Shown: positions 18,167 through 25,751 of the stretch, piece after piece
Layout: the number at the start of each line of letters is the position of its first letter
Numbering within the stretch: position 1 is the first letter of the stretch
From: Fictibacillus marinisediminis
Lineage (GTDB): Bacteria > Bacillota > Bacilli > Bacillales > Fictibacillaceae
Reading direction: 5' to 3'
Assembly (NCBI RefSeq): GCF_023149135.1
Contig: NZ_JAIWJX010000002.1
Coordinates: forward strand, 3,596,001-3,660,000
Length of the DNA: 64,000 bases
Program-made: the position numbers and the translations under genes
Notes under the pieces: generated by a model
The model's database searches: none
Told to the model about the DNA's origin: nothing
The model's input: the letters and a program-made list of their open reading frames with translations, nothing else

Positions 18167-19349
18167 TTACGTTTCTCTCTCTTTCTGTTTCAAGAATATA
18201 TTCAGCCAACAACCGGCTCGAGTGCCCGAAGTGATATTGGTTCCACATGGCCGAAAATTGCTGAACCTTATTCATGTCATAACCCTTTTCTTTGATTACC
18301 TTTACCATCTCGCGGCTGTCAAACACGATCGGCCCCGGGACGAGTTTTTCATAGCTGTCCCAAAGACCCCTTGTTTTACTATACTCCTTTAAATCGTAAG
18401 GGTAAAAAATCATCGGTCTGTTTAATAATGAAAATTCATAAGGAATGGAAGAATAATCACTAATTAAAATATCGGTAATCAATAAAATTTCATTAATATC
18501 AGAACCGGTGGAATAATCAAATGCAAAGCCGGGATACTGCTCTTCAACATTGATTTTATTCTTAAGTACTGGATGGCTGCGCACCAGAAGCACATATTCT
18601 GCTCCAAGTTCACGCTGCAGCATATCAAGATCAAGCTGCAGTTCAAACTCATCCAGCTGGTCATCCCGATAGGTCGGTGCGTACAAAATCACTTTTTTGT
18701 CTTTTAGAACTGTATTTTCCCGATATAGTTTTTCTTTAACAGCTTTCGTCCGAATTTCACTAAAAAAAAGATCGGTTCTTGGTACACCGGTCCGTAAAAA
18801 ATTGGCGGATGAAAGTTGAAAAGCTTCTTTAAATATATCAGCCATCGCGTCCGATCCAACAACGACTTTGTGAAAGTTTTTGTAAACATGTAAAAACCGC
18901 TTATGCGCACGCCGGCTTCTAAAGGAAATGGATTCATCCTTCAGTCCAAACGTTTTAATAGCGCCCGCGGCATGCCAAAGCTGTATGCATTCTGTTTCTT
19001 TCTTAAAATTGGTGACTGACAGGAAACCAAAATAATTGTCCACCAGGACCACTCTGGAAGTTGCCAGGTGATACGCCGACCTGGCCATGCTCATTATCGA
19101 ATTTTCAAAGGTGATAAGTTTTGCACTGGGCTGGTAGGGCTGCAATTTAGGTATCGCGTTTTTCGCTGCCAAAAAAACAATATGGCTATCCGGCTGCAGC
19201 TTCTTCAATTCTTCATAAAGAAACACGGAGTTATCCCCAAAAGAGACAACAAAGGTTACCTTATTCTTCCGCACAGGAAACAGTTTACAAAATGTAAACT
19301 GGAGCTTGAAGTAAAACAGATACAGCCAGATAGCTATTTCTTTAACCAT
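18150..19349 (-). CDS. tagB: TagB-like CDP-glycerol glycerophosphotransferase (primase)
   Basis: This enzyme of about 399 residues has one N-terminal amphipathic/hydrophobic segment (VKEIAIWLYLFYFKLQF) and a Glyphos_transf domain: QLWHAAGAIKTFG, TGVPRTDLFF, YAPTYRDDQ, VRSHPVL and ISDYSSIPYEF. The QLWHAAGA form and its size fit TagB, which adds the first glycerol phosphate to the ManNAc-GlcNAc-lipid linkage unit. The start at 19349 overlaps the tagD stop; the frame is open upstream inside tagD with no ribosome binding site. Even for this start the site is weak, which points to translational coupling. Confidence 0.85.
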   Translation of the reverse strand: MVKEIAIWLYLFYFKLQFTFCKLFPVRKNKVTFVVSFGDNSVFLYEELKKLQPDSHIVFLAAKNAIPKLQPYQPSAKLITFENSIMSMARSAYHLATSRVVLVDNYFGFLSVTNFKKETECIQLWHAAGAIKTFGLKDESISFRSRRAHKRFLHVYKNFHKVVVGSDAMADIFKEAFQLSSANFLRTGVPRTDLFFSEIRTKAVKEKLYRENTVLKDKKVILYAPTYRDDQLDEFELQLDLDMLQRELGAEYVLLVRSHPVLKNKINVEEQYPGFAFDYSTGSDINEILLITDILISDYSSIPYEFSLLNRPMIFYPYDLKEYSKTRGLWDSYEKLVPGPIVFDSREMVKVIKEKGYDMNKVQQFSAMWNQYHFGHSSRLLAEYILETERERNVNASGS

Positions 19350-19740
19350 TTTTAACAGTAAATAGATCTTTTTTGATCTGAGAGGTCGAGATTCCGATCG
19401 TACGCGGCAAATAAACCACTTCACAATACTCTTTCAAGAAGTCAAATTTCCCTTCCCAGTCATCACCCATTACAAAAATATCGATGTTGTTATCCACGAC
19501 ATCAGAGATTTTTTGGTCCCAAGTCTTTTCCGCAATGACTTCATCCACATAACGGATGGACTCCAAAATCATTTTGCGGTTCTCAAAGCTGTGGTATGAT
19601 TTTTTATTTTTGATCGCATTGAACTCATCTGCCGATAAACCAACAGTCAGATGGTCACCAAGATCTTTTGCTCTACTTAATAAGTTGATATGCCCCCAAT
19701 GAAGCAGGTCAAATGTACCGTATGTTAATACCTTTTTCAT
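19342..19740 (-). CDS. tagD: Glycerol-3-phosphate cytidylyltransferase
   Basis: This 132-residue enzyme makes CDP-glycerol from CTP and glycerol-3-phosphate, the donor for all TagB/TagF enzymes here. It has the HxGH nucleotide-binding motif (HWGH, residues 14-17), ENRKMILESIRYVD, and RTIGISTSQIK (from 113), which matches the RTxGISTT signature. Size and motifs are full length. AAGGAGAGG lies eight bases before the ATG. It leads the minus-strand tag operon and is divergent from tagA. Confidence 0.96.
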   Translation of the reverse strand: MKKVLTYGTFDLLHWGHINLLSRAKDLGDHLTVGLSADEFNAIKNKKSYHSFENRKMILESIRYVDEVIAEKTWDQKISDVVDNNIDIFVMGDDWEGKFDFLKEYCEVVYLPRTIGISTSQIKKDLFTVKNG

Positions 19741-20014
19741 CTTACAATCCTCTCCTTAAATTGTTCTAGTTGTATTTACCCTATTTCCAATAAATTAATA
19801 ACAGGTAAATAATTTGTAAATTATATTCATGCTTGTCTATCTCGCTATTAATCTCTTCGCATGGAATTGACGTTTTATTAACTTATTGTAAATGTTTTAT
19901 GAATAATATAAAGGGAATACAAATTAAAAGCTTCTTTATATAGTAGCGTTAAAGCACTGCGCGGCCGATAATAAGCTCATTTCAGCATTGTGTTAACGAA
20001 ATCTTAATATACTT

Positions 20015-20044
20015 TTTACAAACTTAGAAGTTTCATGGTATACT
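20015..20044 (+). promoter_or_regulatory. Candidate sigma-A promoter of tagA
   Basis: TTTACA (20015-20020), an 18-base spacer and TATACT (20039-20044) give a leader of about 240 bases before tagA. The region 19741-20291 is the tagD/tagA divergent control region. A second possible site (TTGAAA at 20067 with TATAAT at 20088) has a 15-base spacer. Confidence 0.55.
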
Positions 20045-20212
20045 AGGCTTTAAAAGATGTTCCCTTTTGAAACGTCAATACTTATAATATAATCTTTAAG
20101 GTCTTTTTACAAGGTCTTAATAAACAATGACATTTATTTCTTGGTCACTCGATTCATGGGAATAAATGCAACTCACACATATAAACAGCTGAGAAATAGC
20201 ATAGGCATTTAG

Positions 20213-20251
20213 CTGCAGGCTGGACGTCGGACAAACCTAGTCCTGCTGCAG
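20213..20251 (+). promoter_or_regulatory. Stem-loop in the tagA leader
   Basis: CTGCAG (20213-20218) pairs with CTGCAG (20246-20251), and inside it GGAC (20222-20225) pairs with GTCC (20240-20243). No T-tract follows, so it is not a simple terminator. It lies 41 bases before the tagA start and may affect mRNA stability or translation. Confidence 0.45.
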
Positions 20252-20291
20252 AGGCTGTGTTTGACTTAATCACTAAAAGTGGGGAATTAAT

Positions 20292-21041
20292 ATGAACAAT
20301 ACAGTGAACATATTAGGAATAGACTTTCTAAATACAACGATTAACAACTTTATAAATACACTTCAATCTCACCTTGAGGACCGTAAGAAGGCATTCGTCG
20401 TAACGGCGAACCCTGAAGTCGTGATGAAGGCGCGTAAAGAAGAAGATTTTATGAGTGTCATCAAAAACGCGGACTACGTGACAGCAGACGGAATCGGCAT
20501 CATTAAATCAGCAGGTCTTCTCGGACTTCCGCTCCCTGAGCGCGTGACTGGTTTTGATCTGACCCTTCGCCTGCTAAGCCTTGCGAATGAGAAAAACTAC
20601 AGTGTTTATCTGCTTGGCGGACAGGACAAGGTGATTGAAAAAGCTGCAGAAGCGATTGAAGCGGAATATCCAAGCGTGACCATCGCCGGTTATCATCATG
20701 GATTCTTTGATCTGAACGATGATAAAATCCCGAGCACGATCGAGCACATTAAACCGGACATCGTCCTGGTTGCTCTAGGTGCCGGCCGCCAGGAAGCCTG
20801 GATCAGCCAGCATCTTTCCCGCTTCGAGCATGGTATCTTCATGGGTGTCGGCGGCACATTTGATGTTCTTGCCGGAGAAGTGCAGCGTGCACCTGAAGTA
20901 TGGCAGAAAATGAACCTGGAGTGGTTCTACCGCCTAGTGAAGCAGCCATCACGCTGGAAACGGCAGATCGCTCTTCCGCAATTTGCTTTTAAAGTTCTTC
21001 AACTCAAAATGCAGCAGATGACGAAAGTTCCAGTCCGATAA
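20292..21041 (+). CDS. tagA: N-acetylglucosaminyldiphosphoundecaprenol N-acetyl-beta-D-mannosaminyltransferase
   Basis: This 249-residue enzyme of the WecG/TagA/CpsF (GT26) family adds ManNAc from UDP-ManNAc to GlcNAc-PP-undecaprenol, the second step of the linkage unit. It has the catalytic aspartate region NADYVTADGIGI (Asp66), PLPERVTGFDL (Arg84), the Rossmann-like YLLGGQ, ALGAGRQEAWI and GVGGTFDVLAGEVQRAP. The basic tail (KQPSRWKRQ) is the membrane-association end. GTGGGG lies shortly before the ATG. UDP-ManNAc would come from the 2-epimerase at 27407-28552, and the acceptor from TagO next door. Confidence 0.95.
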   Translation: MNNTVNILGIDFLNTTINNFINTLQSHLEDRKKAFVVTANPEVVMKARKEEDFMSVIKNADYVTADGIGIIKSAGLLGLPLPERVTGFDLTLRLLSLANEKNYSVYLLGGQDKVIEKAAEAIEAEYPSVTIAGYHHGFFDLNDDKIPSTIEHIKPDIVLVALGAGRQEAWISQHLSRFEHGIFMGVGGTFDVLAGEVQRAPEVWQKMNLEWFYRLVKQPSRWKRQIALPQFAFKVLQLKMQQMTKVPVR

Positions 21042-21054
21042 AATTTCATCAAAC

Positions 21055-21103
21055 CATCCCTGGAAAGGAAAGCATTCTTGCTTCTCCTGCCGGGGATTTT
21101 TTA
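21055..21103 (+). terminator. Terminator of tagA
   Basis: An ATCCCTGG...CCGGGGAT stem is followed by TTTTTTA. The rest of the 21042-21297 gap is AT-rich, with no convincing promoter spacing. Confidence 0.7.
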
Positions 21104-21297
21104 TTGGACTGTGCAGTGTTTCCAAATATTTATATTTTTATACATTAGATTGGAATTTCTATGATATAATTCGATAGAAAAAATAAAAATTTTGACAATA
21201 AACATGTTGTTTCTGTTGCAACCTACAAGAATAGACAATTCTTTTCGACCCTTATGAGAGTATACAGAAACATATCTTGAAATTGATGAGGTGTCAT

Positions 21298-22341
21298 ATG
21301 CTTTACGTTACACTGTTCGTATGTTTTCTAGCATCGATCATACTAACACCTTTAGTAAAAAAAGCCGCCTTTTTCATCGGAGCGGTCGATAATCCCAACA
21401 ACCGAAAAGTACATGCGAAAGTGATGCCTCGTGCAGGCGGACTCGCCATTTTTATCAGCTTTTTAATCGGCTTCTGGATTTTACACCCGGAAAGCCCCTA
21501 TACGATGCCCATCCTAATAGGGTCAGCTATCATTATTATGACCGGTTTACTCGATGATATTTACGAATTATCACCAAAAGTAAAACTCGCTGGGCAGATT
21601 GCAGCAGCTCTGTGTGTTGTCGTTTTCGGAGGCATTCAGGTACATTTCATCAACCTTCCCTTCGACGGGCGCCTGGAACTGGGCTGGTTCAGCATTCCGC
21701 TAACGGTCCTTTGGATCCTGGCCATCACTAACGCGATCAACCTGATTGACGGTTTGGACGGGCTTGCTGCAGGTGTTTCTTCTATAGTACTGTTTACGAT
21801 TGCCGCAATGGCCTTTATCATGGGCAACGTCCTTGTTATGGCTGTTGCAGGTATCGTTTTAGCTGGAACTCTTGGATTTTTGTTCTACAACTTTCATCCC
21901 GCTAAAATTTTCATGGGGGATACGGGAGCATTGTTCTTAGGGTTTATCATCTCGGTCGTATCACTCCTCGGGTTTAAAAACGTTACATTGTTTTCCCTTG
22001 TGGTCCCGGTGATCATCCTTGGTGTTCCCATATCTGATACGATCTTTGCGATCATCAGACGGATTCTGCATAAACAGCCGCTGTCCGCACCAGATAAATC
22101 GCATCTGCATCACTGCCTGCTGCGCCTGGGATACTCCCACCGCACAACCGTATTGCTCATCTATGCGATGAGCGCAGTATTCGGAATTGCAGCGATCCTC
22201 TTCTCTACATCAACGCTTTGGGGCTCATTGTTCATTATCGCCATACTTACCCTTGGCATTGAGCTTGTTGTCGAGGGAGTCGGACTGGTTGGCCAAAATT
22301 ACAGACCCGTACTGAACGCCATCAGGCGGCCTAATAAATAG
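21298..22341 (+). CDS. tagO: Undecaprenyl-phosphate GlcNAc-1-phosphate transferase
   Basis: This 347-residue polytopic enzyme (about 10-11 transmembrane segments) of the MraY/WecA family transfers GlcNAc-1-P from UDP-GlcNAc to undecaprenyl phosphate, the first step of wall teichoic acid and other linkage units. Motifs: NNRKVHAKVMPRAGG, LLDDIYELSPK (the DD pair), NLIDGLDGLAAG, FMGDTGALFLGF and the histidine motif HLHHCLLRLGYSH. The ATG at 21298 is chosen because TGAGGTG lies four bases upstream; an in-frame TTG at 21277 would place that site inside the gene. It stands alone with its own terminator, as expected for an enzyme shared by several polymers. Confidence 0.95.
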   Translation: MLYVTLFVCFLASIILTPLVKKAAFFIGAVDNPNNRKVHAKVMPRAGGLAIFISFLIGFWILHPESPYTMPILIGSAIIIMTGLLDDIYELSPKVKLAGQIAAALCVVVFGGIQVHFINLPFDGRLELGWFSIPLTVLWILAITNAINLIDGLDGLAAGVSSIVLFTIAAMAFIMGNVLVMAVAGIVLAGTLGFLFYNFHPAKIFMGDTGALFLGFIISVVSLLGFKNVTLFSLVVPVIILGVPISDTIFAIIRRILHKQPLSAPDKSHLHHCLLRLGYSHRTTVLLIYAMSAVFGIAAILFSTSTLWGSLFIIAILTLGIELVVEGVGLVGQNYRPVLNAIRRPNK

Positions 22342-22350
22342 GAAGAAAGT

Positions 22351-22388
22351 GAAAACCCTCTCTCCTTGGCGGAGAGGGTTTTTTTTGG
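22351..22388 (+). terminator. Terminator of tagO
   Basis: An AACCCTCTC...GGAGAGGGTT stem is followed by eight T. Confidence 0.9.
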
Positions 22389-22450
22389 TGAGTCTGGCTG
22401 AGATCGTTTTTGAGATACCCCCAGCCGTATGTTAGTTTCCATAATGTCCG

Positions 22451-22547
22451 TTTGGCTTGTATTTCTTCGATTTCGGCTTGTATTTTCTTATTTTGGACAG
22501 TATTTTCTCTGTTTTGGCGGGTAAATCATGTGTTTTGGACAGTAAAT
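22451..22547. repeat. Five-unit intergenic array, consensus TTTTGGACAGTAAAT
   Basis: Five units have their GG dinucleotides at 22454, 22475, 22495, 22516 and 22537, a period near 20.7 bases. It lies about 60 bases beyond the tagO terminator. The plus-strand open frame over it (ACIFLFW, TVFSLFW, RVNHVFW, TVNEYF) is a translation of the repeat and is not a supported gene. The unit is related to that of the 10236-10331 array (TTTTG-ACA-AAA). Confidence 0.75.
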
Positions 22548-22668
22548 GAGTACTTCAGCTCCAATAAGCCGCTTTGGGTGCCCCTGTGTAAGCTTCAGAA
22601 CCCCTAATTAGTCCTTTTTTTAAAAAACTGCTCCCCCAGCCGTCCTTTTTCGCTTTTAAAAAGAAAAA

Positions 22669-22712
22669 ACCATCCACTCCCAGGAGGCAGTCCTCCCGGT
22701 ATGGATGGTTTT
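22669..22712 (-). terminator. Terminator of the DHHW-protein gene
   Basis: AACCATCC (22669-22676) pairs with GGATGGTT (22703-22710), and on the minus strand TTTTTTCTTT follows. An inner AGGAGG/CCTCCC pairing extends the stem. Confidence 0.75.
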
Positions 22713-22730
22713 CTCAATTTGTCTATTAGC

Positions 22731-22743
22731 GGTGCCAGGCACC
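22731..22743. repeat. REP half-element (single arm)
   Basis: One GGTGCCAGGCACC arm is present without a core or second arm. It is the only trace of this family left of 31 kb and sits just after the DHHW gene terminator. Confidence 0.7.
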
Positions 22744-22776
22744 GCCGCGCCATTAGGCATCGCGCCATTAACATGG

Positions 22777-23970
22777 TTATTGGTTCTCTCCGCCGCCTGG
22801 GTGTTTGAAGTCTACAAAGGCTGGCGTGATGTTGATGGAGTTGATATTGTGCACAAATAAGACGGCATCAATATCATGCTGGTCAATGTATTCATAGACG
22901 CTCTTCTGTTTGTAGTGGCGCATATCTAGAATCCTTGTCTCGCTATAGTTGCGGGACAGGAACTGAATCATCGGGTTCACATACGAATCCTTCAGAATCA
23001 GCACTTTAGGTCCTTTTGGCTTGTTCGGGTTCTTGATGACAGCCTCCGATACATCTCCAGAGAAATAAGTCTCATAACGGTTGGCATATGTCCCCTCTGA
23101 CTTTAACTTGGACATGTCATAAAATTTATGGCCGCACGTTTTTCGATAACAGATCGAAATCGGTTTTTCTTTAAATTTAGGCTGAGCAATCGTAATTGTA
23201 TCCGGTTTGGAAGCATACGACTTCGTTGTTTTCCGTGCGTCCGATCCATAAAATGTCTCAGGAGCCTCTTTCCATGTAAACTCGCTTTTCGGAATCGGCT
23301 TGCCGACGCCAGGATGCTGTTTGCTCATTTCATCAATAACCTTTTCATACGCATAATGAGCTGCGCGCGGTTTCCAGTGATGGTCAGTGTGGAAATACAT
23401 ATTGTCCTCTTGAAGATGAGGCTGAATCGTCGGCCTTAAATCCATCGCATGAACATCCTTTGAGAAACCTGCTATCAGCTTGTCCGACAGTTCATTGCCG
23501 TGAGCCTCGATGTAATCCGGGAGTTTTTTCTCCATAATGGTGGATTTATTCGGTGGCAATGCAAAATACACATCAATGTTTTTCTTTTTCAGCGTATGAG
23601 CGAAGGAATTGACCTTATCGTTTACTTCCTTCGTCTTATCTTTCGGATGCACCGGATTGATCAGGTAGCCATTCTTTAGAGAATACACATCCCGTATCTC
23701 ATCCTTCTGCATGATGTATTTATCAACCGATGCATTGGCTTCAATAAAGGCCTGTCTGCCCGGGAATTGATCATTAAAATAGGCTTCAAATTGTTTAAAA
23801 TAATCCCCGGAAAGCAGCCTCTGAACCGTCGCATCCGGGCGCATTTTCAAATCCCTGTTCTCCAAGGCTGACACGTGCTGATCATCCTTCAGCCATATCC
23901 ATAATCCAAAGCCAAAGATGAACAGCAGCAAAAATCCAACCAAAACAATATCAGCAGCTTTTTTCTTCAT
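22777..23970 (-). CDS. DHHW-family protein (AlgX/AlgJ-like SGNH acyltransferase partner)
   Basis: This 397-residue protein has one N-terminal transmembrane anchor (about 7-27) and an extracellular SGNH-like domain with the motif HTDHHWKPRAAHYAYE, which names the DHHW family, and VLILKDSYVNPM near 320-331 carrying the serine. AlgJ/AlgX and DltD-type proteins act outside the membrane with an MBOAT acyltransferase, whose gene lies 32 bases upstream. The pair would O-acylate a surface polymer. AAGGAGAGG precedes the ATG. The target (teichoic acid or the polysaccharide made by the 1-8.6 kb cluster) is not shown by sequence. Confidence 0.82.
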   Translation of the reverse strand: MKKKAADIVLVGFLLLFIFGFGLWIWLKDDQHVSALENRDLKMRPDATVQRLLSGDYFKQFEAYFNDQFPGRQAFIEANASVDKYIMQKDEIRDVYSLKNGYLINPVHPKDKTKEVNDKVNSFAHTLKKKNIDVYFALPPNKSTIMEKKLPDYIEAHGNELSDKLIAGFSKDVHAMDLRPTIQPHLQEDNMYFHTDHHWKPRAAHYAYEKVIDEMSKQHPGVGKPIPKSEFTWKEAPETFYGSDARKTTKSYASKPDTITIAQPKFKEKPISICYRKTCGHKFYDMSKLKSEGTYANRYETYFSGDVSEAVIKNPNKPKGPKVLILKDSYVNPMIQFLSRNYSETRILDMRHYKQKSVYEYIDQHDIDAVLFVHNINSINITPAFVDFKHPGGGENQ

Positions 23971-24002
23971 GATTTGATCCTCTCCTTTCTCTATGAAATC
24001 TT

Positions 24003-25427
24003 TTAGAACCGGAAGTAGATGAATGGGTTAAACGAATTAGACACCATGTAAACGACGGTAATGACGAGGATGACTGCATAATAGCTTGTCACCGCGATAT
24101 CCCGGCCGAAAATACGAATTCCCTGAGAGGTTTCAGCTCTGTCCTCTACCTTGTCGATCATGAGTTTTAATAAAGGTGTGGATCCGATAATGGCCAGCAG
24201 AATGACAACTCCGTACTGGGTGAGATAATAGGAGACTTGTGTGTCCCACATACCGGTTCCGTTGAAACCAAACATGGTCTGGATGTAGGCATATGCATAG
24301 CTGAACGTTTCAGACCGGAAGAACACCCATCCGATAATCACGATAAAAACAGCATATACGTGCTGGATAAAACGCGGCAGCTGATTCAGCAGCTTACCAA
24401 GGAATGCTTTTTCGAGCATGATAAAAGCACCGTAATACAGTCCCCATGCGATAAAGGTCCAGCTCGCACCGTGCCAGATGCCAGTTGCCATCCATACGAT
24501 GAACAGGTTCCAGTAGGTTCTCATCTCCCCTTTTCGGTTTCCGCCAAGCGGGATGTACACATAATCACGGAACCAGGAGCCAAGCGAGATATGCCAGCGG
24601 CGCCAGAACTCACTGATGGAACGTGAGATGTATGGATAGTTGAAGTTTTCAAGAAAGTCAAAGCCAAACATCTTGGCCAGCCCGATGGCCATATCGGAAT
24701 ACCCCGAAAAATCAAAGTAAATCTGAAGGGAGTAGGCGATGATTCCGATCCAGGCAAGACTTGTCGACATGCTACCCGGGTTCTGGGCGAAAATATGGTC
24801 AGCCACATAGGCGCAGCCGTTGGCGAGGATCATTTTTTTTCCAAGCCCCATAATGAACCGCTTTGTTCCGTAGGCAAACCGCTGAAACGTCTCATAACGC
24901 ATTTTAAGCTGGTCAGAAATCGTATGATACCGGACGATTGGCCCTGCGATCAGCTGTGGAAAAAACGCGATATATAGCGCCAGGTTGATCGGGTTTTTCT
25001 GAGCTTTTTCTTTATGGTAAACATCGATCACATAGCTTATGGCATGAAACGTAAAGAAAGAGATTCCCAACGGCAGGGGAATCTTAGGGATATCAATGCC
25101 AGTCCCTAATAACGCATTAATGTTATCCACAATAAAGTTGGAATACTTAAATACACCGAGAAGGAGCAGATTAGCACAAACCATGACTCCCATGATCCAC
25201 TTCACCTTCGTTGTGTCCTCACGCTTCGCATCGACGATCAATGCAAACACATAGTTCATCGCGGTGGAAAAGAGCATGACGATAGCAAAACGAGGTTCTC
25301 CCCACGCATAAAAAAGCAAACTCGCACCGAGCAAGACCGTATTCTTAAACGGACGCGGAGAAAGGAAATAAAGCACCAATACGATTGGCAAAAATAAAAA
25401 CAAGAACACAGTTGAACTAAAAAGCAT
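24003..25427 (-). CDS. MBOAT family O-acyltransferase (AlgI/DltB-like)
   Basis: This 474-residue protein has 10 or more membrane segments. Typical MBOAT landmarks are LPLGISFFTFHAISYVID, FFPQLIAGPIVRY, YFDFSGYSDMAIGLAKMFG, SISEFWRRWHISLGSWFRDYVY-type wording (about residues 270-293) and the catalytic histidine in TGIWHGASWTF. It passes acyl groups from a cytoplasmic donor to the outside for O-acylation of a cell-surface glycan. It is first in a two-gene operon with the DHHW protein. The N-terminus MLFSSTVFLFLFLPIVLVLYF is usual for the AlgI branch. AAAGGA precedes the ATG at some distance. Confidence 0.9.
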   Translation of the reverse strand: MLFSSTVFLFLFLPIVLVLYFLSPRPFKNTVLLGASLLFYAWGEPRFAIVMLFSTAMNYVFALIVDAKREDTTKVKWIMGVMVCANLLLLGVFKYSNFIVDNINALLGTGIDIPKIPLPLGISFFTFHAISYVIDVYHKEKAQKNPINLALYIAFFPQLIAGPIVRYHTISDQLKMRYETFQRFAYGTKRFIMGLGKKMILANGCAYVADHIFAQNPGSMSTSLAWIGIIAYSLQIYFDFSGYSDMAIGLAKMFGFDFLENFNYPYISRSISEFWRRWHISLGSWFRDYVYIPLGGNRKGEMRTYWNLFIVWMATGIWHGASWTFIAWGLYYGAFIMLEKAFLGKLLNQLPRFIQHVYAVFIVIIGWVFFRSETFSYAYAYIQTMFGFNGTGMWDTQVSYYLTQYGVVILLAIIGSTPLLKLMIDKVEDRAETSQGIRIFGRDIAVTSYYAVILVITVVYMVSNSFNPFIYFRF

Positions 25428-25591
25428 AAAAAAAGTCCTTTCGTTTGTACTTTATTTTGTAAACATTTTTTAAAGAAGCCGTAAATGCCCCCAAAAATTC
25501 GACAAATTTCTTTCCACTCATAGTATTCTTAGAGGTTGTGGTTTTTTTGACAACCGATTTCCATCTTTTTAGTTCAAACTTCTGGAAAATA

Positions 25592-25711
25592 CGAAAAGCT
25601 GAAGCGCCCTGCAAAGGTCCGACAAGCACTGGAGCTCTTACACAGCAACACGTTTTTTCTGTTGAGAGGCAAGAGTGAAGCGTCTCGAGGAACTATGCTG
25701 AAGCTAGAAAA
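25592..25711. repeat. Dispersed intergenic repeat, copy 2
   Basis: This copy shares ordered blocks with 4761-4975: GAAAAGC, GAAGCGCCCTG, AGGTCCGACAAGC, CTGGAG, CAGCAACACG-TTTTT, TGTTG, GAAGCG-CT, CGAGGAACTATGCTGAA. It is shorter and lacks the inner CGAAATT hairpin. It fills the gap between the MBOAT gene and the glycosyltransferase terminator. Confidence 0.6.
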
Positions 25712-25715
25712 ATAA

Positions 25716-25746
25716 AAAACCAAGGATCGCTAAAATCCTTGGTTTG
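25716..25746 (-). terminator. Terminator of the GT2 gene
   Basis: A perfect AACCAAGGAT/ATCCTTGGTT stem is followed on the minus strand by TTTTTTATTTTT. Confidence 0.9.
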
Positions 25747-25751
25747 CTAGG

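Noticed and set aside
21150..21180. TATAAT near 21170 as the tagO promoter
   Set aside because: TTGGAA lies only nine bases before it and no -35 at 16-18 bases fits well.
21210..21260. TGCAAC...CGAC before tagO as an ECF promoter
   Set aside because: Spacing is about 22-23 bases instead of 16-17.
22410..22607. 65-aa plus-strand open frame after tagO
   Set aside because: It is a translation of the second array with heptad-like FW repeats; no start site, and the period drifts out of frame.
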